From NCBI GenBank assembly GCA_949987705.1, contig OX465283.1, positions 79,369,720-79,433,719 on the forward strand: a DNA stretch of 64,000 nucleotides. Direction: 5' to 3'. A program made the translations under genes and the position numbers. Under the pieces are notes generated by a model, which ran no database searches, was not told where the DNA came from, and was given only the letters and a program-made list of their open reading frames with translations. The DNA is from Thereva unica (Eukaryota > Arthropoda > Insecta > Diptera > Therevidae). Of the stretch, positions 55,471-64,000 are shown one piece after another; position 1 is the stretch's first letter, and each line of letters begins with the position of its first letter.

Positions 55471-56160
55471 CAGTGATTCCCAATGTGGGTTCCGCGGAAC
55501 CTTAAGGTTCCACGAAAATATTTTAGGGTTCCGTATCACCAGCGCAGCGCCGAAACCCAAATACATTCGCAGACTCGCCGGCCGTTTAACGCGTTCTTGC
55601 TAATCAGAAAGTGCGAGTGGCCCTTCTTCCTTGAAATTTGGTCTACGTCACGCCGCCTAACATTTTGGCCGCTATTCCATATTCCCATGTCTCGGTGTTG
55701 TGATGAAAATGGTAATCCGCCCTCTTGAGATGGCCGCCATGGGCCAAACGATATATTGAGTATACTATATTGCTTATGGTGTTCTACTTATCATACCCTT
55801 TCATTTGATACCCATGTCGAAGGGGTTGTGAAGAATATTTCAATCCGCCCTCCTGAGACTGCCGCCATGGGTCTAAAGGCATATTTAGTATACCACATTG
55901 CATTGTCATCGGAGCTGAAGTTGTGTGCAAAATTTCAGGGTGATCGGGTAATCGAAAGTATTCAAAAATCGATTGCAAGATATGTACCGGACAAACAGAC
56001 AGACAAGAAAGCGAGCTAATAAAAACGTTTTAAAATATGTATATTAAAGGATAAATATATACCTATATTATATATTATTTTATTTTTTCATCGTTGGGTT
56101 CCGCCAAAAATGTATTCATTGTAGAAAGGTTCCGTACGAAATAAAGTTTGGGAACCACTG
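55471..56160. mobile_element. 690-bp non-autonomous hAT element
   Basis: CAGTGATTCCCAA...TTGGGAACCACTG ends, exact 8-bp duplication CTCTAGAC (55463-55470 and 56161-56168). CAGTGGTTCCCAA-type ends are classical of hAT-Charlie/Tip100-like elements. GGTTCCGCGGAACC near the left end and GGTTCCG near the right are subterminal repeats. The interior has an ACAGACAGACAAGAAAGCG stretch near 55990 resembling the ends of other insect repeats. Confidence 0.9.
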
Positions 56161-56168
56161 CTCTAGAC

Positions 56169-57598
56169 ATTCCGTCGGCCGTTCCGTTCAAACTTCACAG
56201 TCTAAACAAACCCCAACACAGAAAGCACGACGGTTCAGAGCCTGTGTCGCGTGGATCCATCATAATGTAATTTTATTTTAGAAACTTTAAAACTCGATAT
56301 TAAATTAGTGGAGCATATTGTTTTTGAAAATCAGTTTGCGTTTCCAATAAGGCAGCTTTTATTTTAAACTTGTTTTTGGTTAATTCGATCTCTTCTACTA
56401 CATTTTGTATATTATGTCGGCTTTACTGCGGCCCGTTATTACCTAATAGCACCTGAGGCAATTTCCGTTTGTAGTTTTTGTAAAGAGAGAAGCATAACGA
56501 CAGACTTTCAATTGGATCAAAAACTAGGCAAAAAACGAATGCGGAAAAATTAAAGTCAACTTGTGTCAAAAAGCTCTTTAATACCGGGAACCCCCTCAAA
56601 AAGGCCTGTCAATCGATTCTTTATTTTGATTTGTCTTATGGGTTGACATGCGAAACCCGAAAATACTCGTTCAAGCATCAAATTGTATGGTATAAAGTCG
56701 GAATTCCACCCATAAGGATATAAAGCGTATCGAAAAAAACAGCCGACAGCAAACAAGTCCTAAGACAGACAAAGCTGAAAAACATCTAAAGAAGTACAAA
56801 AACCAATTTCACCATCATACGTAGATATATAGAATGGATACCAGAGCATGTCACATCATTTCCGGAAGATATTTCATTGCGATGATAGCTTTATCGTATC
56901 CAATGTCGAGAGTGGGTGGTTGCGAGTACATGGCTCCATTTTTCTGCCTCGCTAGAACCAGTCACTAGCACCCGCAATTCCCTGGATGGAAACTATTCCT
57001 CCCTTTTTTGTTCATATCTGTGACATTGAGAACTGGGCACCTGATGGCTGAGGACGGCGGTTGCCCATTCGACCTATGTCCCGAGCACGTATGGGGATGC
57101 ATAGCAAAAACCAAATTGCACTGTGACAACAACATCAGGAACCACATGTATGCGGTATCAATTAGTGAAATGCAGCAAACCACCATCATTTTCGGGTCCT
57201 ATATCCAGCGGCATTGCCCTGGTGTACGCTGCCAATGAAGGACGAATTTCACAAATTCTGACCACTGCTGGAGGTAACTGCTTTCCACAGTAACAATGAC
57301 ACATCGATGTTGCAAAACAAGGAAATGAGTAGCTAGGAGCTCGGCCGGTCCACAATCCTCTGCAAAGTAACGTTTCCGTCGAATTCATTGCGGCTGTGAT
57401 CTTTGGTCAAAGGTTGAGTGATGTCCTTTGTTATACTTCCTTTTCATCCGTTGGATAAATTCTCAAGGGTGGTTTAATAGAACGGCTCTGACACCAAACA
57501 ATAATAGCTGCAGATTCCACAATAAGTACATAAATCGGTTCGAAATGTGTCTTCGGTTTACGTTTCGGTTTGTCATAGGTCTTTTTGTAATCATAATG
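56169..57598. other. ~1.4 kb without recognised gene
   Basis: Frames at 56556-56756 (minus) and 57008-57238 (plus) are the longest. Neither resembles a known family, and the opposite strands are equally open. Composition around 56950-57300 is less AT-rich than the surroundings, which could mean an old coding fragment. Confidence 0.35.
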
Positions 57599-57825
57599 CC
57601 GGGTTTCCATCAAACAGTTTAAAAAAACAGTTTTGTTTTTAAAAATTTTGTTTGTTCTGAAGTACCCACTCGAGATGGGAAAATGTTCTGTTTTGCTTTT
57701 AAAAACGCTAATCTCTGACAAAAATGTTCTCAAAATTGTTCGATTTTTGCAAAAAATTTGTATTTTTGTGGGCGAAAACAGTTATTGTTTCTGTTTCTTG
57801 TGCTGTCTGTTTAGTGGAAACCCGG
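57599..57825. mobile_element. 227-bp MITE with CCGGGTTTCCA ends
   Basis: CCGGGTTTCCATCAAACAG / CTGTTTAGTGGAAACCCGG inverted ends. The interior has repeated (A)nCAGTTTTG / TTTTGTT words. The GTTTCCA tip resembles that of the MITE at 18255-18689, though the interiors differ. Confidence 0.65.
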
Positions 57826-58717
57826 TATAAGAGTTTCAGTTTTCGGTCTACTATATGAACTATAGGGGAGAAGTGGCATGAAAGACCCAGTTTACGAAAC
57901 GGAGCAAAAAAATATAGTTTTAATGAAAGAAATGAGGTATTTTTGTTTCTCAATTTATTATTTATTTATTAAAGTAGGTAATTTCATACGAAAAAACCAT
58001 AGAGAAATTAAAAGGTCAATGAAATATTCATTTTAAAAAAATGTGTCTTTTGGCTCTTTCATAACGCTTTGGTATTGAAAAAGCCACCAAAAGTTATGAG
58101 AGATAAAGTCTGTATTACTGTAAAATTTATGAAAAATAATAATTATTGCATTGATAAAAAAAAAATATATTATTATATTTCTAACAAATTCTCGAAAAAT
58201 AAACAAAATAACAAATAATACCTTCTGTCAAAAACAGCATCGTTAAATCTTTAAGAACTTCAATAATAAATACATATATGTATGTATAGATTCGGACTTT
58301 TTCGGAACTTGAGATTATGTTATTTTCTTAAAATTAGAAACATGTCTTACAAAAGAAATGAAATTGCCCTTTAATACCGCAGGATACATGAGCCCAACCC
58401 GAACAAATTTTGCACTGAAACCAATCAGTGATCAGTTTTTATTTGATTGGCTGCACATTGTAGTGCGTCCACACTACGCGGACTTAGGTCATACGCGCTT
58501 TTGCCTCTTTTAGCTTTTTCAAAAAAAAAAAAAGCTTATACAGAGGCTCTGTCCGTCTGAAGCCTTCTTTCATCTCTGAAAGTACTGTCGCTACAGACTT
58601 GGGCCATATCTCAAAATGTAGCTCTTGGTCAAAAGACCAAAAACTGAGAAAATGGTCTGGAAATTTCAACCAGAAGTATATTTAAACAACAAAAAAGAGA
58701 TTTCTAATAAAGTCCAT
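57826..58717. other. AT-rich spacer
   Basis: No gene or paired ends seen; a GTGCGTCCACACTACGCGG palindromic word lies near 58463. Confidence 0.35.
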
Positions 58718-58795
58718 ATATCGGTAGCCTAGAGGTAAGGCGCTGGGGTCCTATCCCAGGGGAACCAAGTTCAATCCCCGGCCGCAAAATGGTGA
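58718..58795 (+). repeat. tRNA-like sequence, probable SINE head or pseudo-tRNA
   Basis: TAGCCTAGAGGTAAGGCGC fits an RNA polymerase III box A with D-arm, CTGGG.GTCCTAT.CCCAG forms a 5-bp anticodon stem with a 7-base loop (CCT in anticodon position), and AAGTTCAATCC approximates box B. The T-stem pairs poorly (CCAAG with CCCGG), so it is unlikely to be a working tRNA. Confidence 0.5.
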
Positions 58796-59442
58796 AATAC
58801 ATTTTTTTTTTACTTTGGTGTAACACGTTTTGATTATATTTCTCACTAAATTATAATTATTTAATAATGATACTCAGGAGAACATAAACATTTATTTAAT
58901 TAAAAGTGCAAAAAAATCATTTTCTTGAGTTTTTATGGCTCTTCGGCGGCTTTATAAATCATTAAGAAATTTCGCAGAAATAATATAAAGTATTTATTTG
59001 TTTATATGCATATTTTATATGCTGTTCATTTTATTATAGTTTATAGTCATGTAGGTGGTGCTGTAGACCAAAACAAAAATTCAGTTTTATCGAACTTCGC
59101 TGTGGATTTGTCACAAAAAATATGTATGATTTAAACGAAACATTTGGTAGGTTTAAAACGAAAAGTAGATATCTAATTTTTACCAGGGCATATAAACGCT
59201 TACTGAAATGAATGAAAATTTATAAATTTAATTGCACGAACGATGTATTTAAGACCGTCCTTATAGTCCATGAATATAAGGAAGTGATTTTTCTCAGAAT
59301 TTTTAATATTTTACAAAAATTTTACAAACGATTTGCCCCATATCTAAAAATTTTACAACCCTTTGCTTAAAAGCATATTTTTACGTTTTTATTAACTAAA
59401 TTTGTATGTACTGTACATATCTCTTCAGAATAACAAAACAAA
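58796..59442. other. AT-rich spacer, possibly SINE body
   Basis: Follows the tRNA-like head directly with a (T)10 tract at 58802-58811; no other structure found. Confidence 0.3.
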
Positions 59443-59897
59443 AGTGGGATGTTGTGCCTAGAGACTAGCCACTAATTACGCTTTTTCTTGGTATTCTTTC
59501 TGTTGAATAACACTTCAGACTGGATGACAACATATTAAGTAGAGATTGGGAAGAATCGCGAAAACATTCAAACAAATAACTTGAAAAACTAACGCATCTT
59601 TCATGGAGATGCTGCTGAAAGAATTATACAATAATTACCAGCCAAGAATTTATTTTAATTGCACCCCATCTATTACAAAGAATAGTGAACGCCATCTATG
59701 GCAATATTACATTACTCTTCGTTTTACCTATGATTATCAATTTCCATAAAATATACAAAAAACATTTCATAAATAATAGAAAATCTGTTGTCATAATTCA
59801 GTTGTTTACTTCCTTCGAAACTTTATACATATCTTGCATTGGAATGTACCTTTTTACGTAAGCATGAATAAATATGTTTATTGCCATATTCCTACAA

Positions 59898-59970
59898 GTT
59901 AGCGTTTGGAGTAATGGGAAGGCGCTAGATCGGGGTGCGAAAGGACCAAGGTTTGATTCTTGGTGGTGAG
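59898..59970 (+). repeat. tRNA-like SINE head, left arm
   Basis: GTTAGCGTTTGGAGTAATG...AAGGCGC as box A/D-arm and AAGGTTTGATTCTTGG as box B region. The right-arm copy is better preserved. Confidence 0.5.
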
Positions 59971-60103
59971 CATGCTCTTTTTTTTAACAATGATGATTTT
60001 TGTAGTGTTTGTTAAATACTTTGTTAAGTTTTAGATTACGCAAAGTCTCACAACTTATAACCTACATAAGCCTTTAACAAAAACTTTTCAATATTAATTA
60101 TAT

Positions 60104-61129
60104 ACAGGGTGTCCCACATAAACTTACAAAGCGGCCGGCTGTGGATAGGTCTTGGATAGACGAACAAAAAATCGTATGGGTGGGGGGGGGGAATCGTAAC
60201 GGTTTAGCCGCTAGGGCGTTTTGAAGTTTTTTTGTTAGAGTTTTACATATCACCCTGTATTTTTGTAACCGTGTAACATATTTTCATGATTATGGTACCG
60301 GTGTACGCAGAATTCCCCCACCTCTCTACGACGGTAAAAATAATGGTCCTATCTTATAAACTTTTGGAGTTATGAGTCGCCAAAGTCAAAATTTTGTATT
60401 TTTTTCACTAAAATTTCAACTAAAACCACCTTTTTCTCCAAAAAATACGTGATAAACCTAAACTTTTTTTTCCATAATTAAAAAGTTTGGACAATTTCCT
60501 ATAAATAATGTACTACAACTTTTACGCCACAGCCTCTATTTTTGAAGTTATAAGCATTTTTAATGTTGAAATTGGCTCTATTTCGTCCTTTTTTTGTACT
60601 TTTCCATCTGAGCTTTGTCGAAAAGTGCCAAATAAGCATCGAAAAAGGCCAATATTAACTTTAAAATTGCTTATAACTTCTAAAGTAAAGGCCCTAGAAT
60701 AAAACTTGTTATTCATTATTCATAGGAAATTGTCCAAGCTTTCTAATTTTGGAAAAAAAAGTTTAGGTTTATCACGTATTTTTTGGAGAAAAAGGTGGTT
60801 TTAGTTGAAATTTTATTGAAAAAAATACAAAATTTTGACTTTGGCGACTCATAAACTCCAAAAGTTTATAAGATAGGACCATTATTTTTACCGTCGTAGA
60901 GAGGTGGGGGAATTCTGCGTACACCGGTACCATAATCATGAAAATGGGTTACACGATTACAAAAATACAGGGTGATATGTAAAACTCTAGCAAAAAAACT
61001 TCAAAACGCCCTAGCGGCTAAACCGTTACGATTTCCCCCCCCCCCCCCCCCACCCATACGATTTTTTGTTCGTCTATCCAAGACCTATTCATAGCCGGCC
61101 GCTTTGTAAGTTTATGTGGGACACCCTGT
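60104..61129. mobile_element. ~1-kb near-perfect palindromic foldback, ACAGGGTGTCCC ends
   Basis: ACAGGGTGTCCCACATAAAC and its inverse are the ends. Arms of ~490 bases match almost throughout (GGATAGGTCTTGGATAGACG, GGTACCGGTGTACGCAGAAT, TACGTGATAAACCTAAAC), with a centre near 60615. TA/TATA repeats flank both sides. G/C homopolymer tracts (60182-60190; 61036-61050) differ in length between arms. A truncated relative lies at 22955-23100. No transposase. Confidence 0.85.
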
Positions 61130-61409
61130 ATATATAGCGTTGGTCAGTGTGATACTTATGAATCTCCATGGCCAAACTAGGATACAGCATTATGACAATA
61201 ATTAAATCAATGCAACGTGAAATAAAAGTTTTAGTTAAGAACGGATTTGGCTTATTTAGCGTATTATACAATAGATTGAGTTATAGCTCACAATTGAATA
61301 TGTACCAAAGGTTTTAATTAGTCGCCGCTTTGAGATTTTACCATCAACGCAGGCTTAGTTTATTATACTACAATAAATCATCATAGCTAAAAAGAAAAAA
61401 AGTTTGCGG

Positions 61410-61481
61410 CCATCACCAAGAATCGAACCCTGGTCCTTTCGCACCCCGATCTAGCGCCTTCACATTACTCCAAACGCTAAC
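61410..61481 (-). repeat. tRNA-like SINE head, right arm
   Basis: Minus strand: TTAGCGTTTGGAGTAATGTG then AAGGCGC (box A/D-arm) and CCAGGGTTCGATTCTTGG, which includes a canonical box B (GGTTCGATTC) inside a paired T-arm (ACCAGG with CTTGGT). Length ~72 bases is tRNA-like; the acceptor stem is not convincing. Confidence 0.55.
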
Positions 61482-62002
61482 TTGTAGGAATATGGCAATA
61501 AACATATTTATTCATGCTTACGTAAAAAGATACTTTCCAATGCTAGATATGTATAAAGTTTCGAAGGAAGTAAAACAACTGAATTATGACAACAGATTTT
61601 CTATTATTTATGAAATGTATTTTGTATATTTTATGGAAATTGATAATAATCATAGGTAAAACGAAGAGTAATGTAATATTGCCATAGATGGTGCTCACTA
61701 TTCTTTGTCATAGATGGGGTGCAATTATCAATTCTTTCAAATTCTTGGAGGGTAATTATTGGTGTTGGTCTCATTACGAGGTGGGGGTACTTGTGTGCGT
61801 GCACGTGCATATAAGCTATGGATAAACAGGTGCCTATGTTTTTCAGTAGATGTTCTACATTTAAAGAAAAGTGAAGTGAAAAAGTTAAATTGAAGTGTAT
61901 ATTAATACAAAACGTGCGGTAAGCCGTTTTATATAGTGTTTACATGTGTGATGTGTTTTTTTTTTTTTTTTTTTTTTCAATTTTACACATTCGTATTATT
62001 GG

Positions 62003-62303
62003 CCTCGATTCCCAGATCCGGCGGGTCGGAAGTGAGTGCGGATTTGAGACTTGGCGATTCTCAAATTCGCAGTCGCGGATTCAATTAAATCAAAAATTCG
62101 GAGTGATGACTCACACGCTAATGAAATACCCGATGTCGGATTATCTTAGGCGCATTTGTGGTTTCAAATCCGCAGAAAATTTGTTGCGAATCACACTTTT
62201 ACAGCGCGGAAAATGTCAAAAAGAAATTTGCGGTTGCGGATTTGAGAATCGCAAAGTGTCAAATCCGCACTCACTTCAGACCCGCCAGATCTGGGAATCG
62301 AGG
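62003..62303. mobile_element. 301-bp MITE in the right arm
   Basis: CCTCGATTCCCAGATC and its inverse are the ends; nested inside are GGCGGGTC, AGTGAGTGCGGATTTGA and GATTCTCAAATTCGC with their inverses, giving ~70-base arms. The (T)23 tract just before it (61954-61976) belongs to the surrounding sequence. Confidence 0.75.
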
Positions 62304-62839
62304 TCATTATTTTGTTTTTCCATAATTTTTGAGTAATTGTTTTGGGCAGAAAATAGCCGAAAGTGCAAGCGTTTGTGCTCGATGCGTAAAAATTGAACTG
62401 ACTGGTTGGCCATCTAACTAACAAAACTTTAAACTTTAACTTTATGCTAAGGCATCGGACGTACACTTACAGTAGAGGTATATGTAGCTACACTAAAATT
62501 TTTCTTAGGACCACGGCCCTACATTAGAACGTCCTTGGGTTCGTTCATTGGTCAAATATGTTATATAATTCTTTCAGCAGCATCTACTTGAAAGATGCGT
62601 TAGTTTTTCAAGTTATTTGTTGGATTGTTTTCGTGAATCTTCACAATCTCCACTTAATATATTGTCATCCAGTCTGAAGTGTTATTCAACAGAAAGAGTA
62701 CCATGAAAAAGCGTAATTAGTGGCTAGTCTCTAGGCACAACATCCCACTAGTTTTCATATAGAGTTTAATGGCTTTTTGAAATGTTAACTTCTTTAGGCA
62801 CGATTGGCACTTTTTCGTCGGTGGTAAAACAAAAAATTC

Positions 62840-63155
62840 GTGAGACGCGCACTTTTGTCGCACACCCGTTTCTGGGCACTTGTGGCAACAGACAGCAGCG
62901 ATGGTGACACGCACACTTTTGTTGCGCACCCGTTTCTGGGCACTAGAGCATGGAAACTTTTGGTTGAGCTCCACCTACAAACAACAGCGTATAATTCTAT
63001 GTGTGCGATGTTGCAATGCAGAAGCTGCTCTCAGCATTCATATCATATTCTGCAATGCAGACGCCGCTCTCAAAATTCATGTCATATTGTCGCACACATT
63101 CATTTCATATTTTCGCAATGCAGACGCCGCTCTCAGCATTCATTTCATCCTCTCG
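62840..63155. repeat. Two short degenerate tandem repeats
   Basis: CGCACCCGTTTCTGGGCACT is repeated at about 62860 and 62925 with 63-base spacing. Then TGCAATGCAGACGCCGCTCT with CAGCATTCAT recurs at about 63011, 63051 and 63115. All open frames here are by-products of these repeats. Confidence 0.7.
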
Positions 63156-63249
63156 CACACCATCGCTGCTGTCTGCTGCTGGGGGTCAAATGGTAGCAAC
63201 GGCCTCAGGAAACTTTGATGGTGCCGGAAATTTAAATTTTCTTTACCAT

Positions 63250-63375
63250 GTAGTTAACCACGGTGCGTTCAAAAACCTCCATGGTTAAACATTAACTTTC
63301 GTGGTTAAGTGAAGTGATGTAGCATAACCACAGCTTACCTCGTGGTTTACTATAGTAAGGTTTTTGAACGCGCTC
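63250..63375. repeat. GTTCAAAAACC / GGTTTTTGAAC repeat, copy A
   Basis: TTAACCACGGTGCGTTCAAA...AAGGTTTTTGAACGCGCTCC, a ~126-base unit with inverted GTTCAAAAACC ends and inner TAACCA/TGGTTA words. Nearly identical to copy B. Between the two copies, 63376-63540, are further diverged GTTTTTGAACG-bearing segments. Confidence 0.75.
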
Positions 63376-63735
63376 CGAGCATGGTTAAAATTTAACTACA
63401 CCATGGTTAACCACGGGAGTTTTTGAACGCCAAAAAGTTATGCTCGTGGTTATGTTGTAGTTAAGCACGGAGTTTTTGAACGACAAAAGTTTACCATAGT
63501 TAACCATGGTTAACCATAGTAAGGTTTTTGAACGCGCTCTCTCGGAAGCATGGTTAGCGATAGTTAAGAAGAAGAAGAATAAAAACAACTTTTTGTTTTA
63601 ATGATAAAAATGAACAAATCAAAGTGGGATTTTTTTAGATTACTGTAAATAAATAACTAATGGACACATACAATATAATTAGAGCAAATAGCGGAGACTA
63701 TTTTTTGGAAACAAAAATTTCATTTTTTTTTAATT

Positions 63736-63863
63736 TGTAGTTAACCACGGTGTGTTCAAAAACCTCCATGGCTAAACATTAACTTTCGTGGTTAAGTGAA
63801 GTGATGTAGCATAACCACAGCTTACCTCGTGGTTTACTATAGTAAGGTTTTTGAACGCGCTCC
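63736..63863. repeat. GTTCAAAAACC / GGTTTTTGAAC repeat, copy B
   Basis: Matches copy A (63250-63375) with two or three differences (GTGTGTTCAAAAACC, CCATGGCTAAAC). It is probably a MITE inserted twice or duplicated with its neighbourhood. Confidence 0.75.
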
Positions 63864-64000
63864 TGGTCTGTTACAACCTCATTTTCTTCGCGTGCTTCAA
63901 GTGGTTTTGTAGAAGGCGAAGGTGTAGATCTTATGTTAGTTTCAATATCATCTTTGCACAATTTCAACTCACTACCATCGTTTAACTGTGATCTCTGTGA

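Larger units (their letters stand above)
59443..62749. mobile_element. Large inverted-repeat element with tRNA-like heads in both arms
   Basis: AGTGGGATGTTGTGCCTAGA at 59443 and its inverse ending at 62749. Arms (59443-59975 and 61406-61755 plus 62565-62749) share GACTAGCCACTAATTACGC, AACTAACGCATCTTTCA, AGTAATGTAATATTGCCAT-type words and AAACGCTAACTTGTAGGAAT. The right arm is opened by ~810 bases (61756-62564) holding a MITE. The centre holds another palindromic element (60104-61129). Confidence 0.75.

Noticed and set aside
58718..58795. Functional tRNA gene
   Set aside because: T-stem and acceptor pairing are poor, and it lies among repeats; a SINE head or pseudo-tRNA fits better.
1..64000. 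LTR retrotransposon or endogenous virus
   Set aside because: No protease, integrase or envelope motif, no long direct terminal repeats and no primer-binding site were found; all reverse transcriptases are of LINE type.

Overview
The window is a transposon graveyard from an animal genome, most likely an insect. I find no convincing host gene, no rRNA operon, no bacterial or phage gene, no CRISPR array and no LTR retrotransposon. The evidence for an arthropod is an AT-rich background, non-LTR retrotransposons of several clades (CR1/Jockey-like, Jockey-like, LOA-like with RNase H, RTE-like), a Helentron-type Helitron, hAT elements with 8-bp target duplications, an EnSpm/CACTA-like transposase gene with 51-69 bp introns, and many foldback elements and MITEs. 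The species cannot be named from sequence alone.

Layout. 1-3560: LINE tails and a decayed Jockey-like LINE. 3561-11218: one 7.7-kb foldback built from two opposed arrays of a ~118-bp repeat, inserted into the C-terminal end of that LINE. 11322-14264: no recognisable gene. 14265-17293: a foldback carrying an 8-bp-TSD hAT element that itself holds a Helentron helicase-endonuclease fragment. 17660-20605: an RTE-like LINE split by a CR1-like LINE, which is split in turn by two MITEs. 21129-22724: an hAT element with a MITE inside.

23220-35042: an ~11.8-kb EnSpm-like transposon. It has transposase and DUF4806-like exons, and it is interrupted by a long-TIR element carrying a CXC-domain ORF (24272-26737) and by a second long-TIR element (29396-34813). 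The latter is filled with a CR1-like LINE, a Helitron helicase relic, an RTE-like LINE and a LINE 5' fragment. 35068-41562: nested foldbacks whose centre holds a nearly complete 5.16-kb LOA-like LINE with a 14-bp TSD and a 100-bp hAT MITE. 43684-51368: two more foldbacks with the same TA/GTCC ends, an hAT transposase tail and RTE debris. 52501-54482: a 5'-truncated LINE whose tails also occur at 1-290 and 843-1190. 55471-64000: an hAT MITE, tRNA-derived SINE-like heads, palindromic foldbacks and short repeat families.

The elements do not form a pathway. Their relation is chronological: the nesting order gives relative insertion ages. The observation I would follow first is that several foldback families of different internal sequence share the same ends (TA target, GTCC...GGAC). 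One of them carries a CXC-domain protein gene, which makes it a candidate lead to an autonomous partner.
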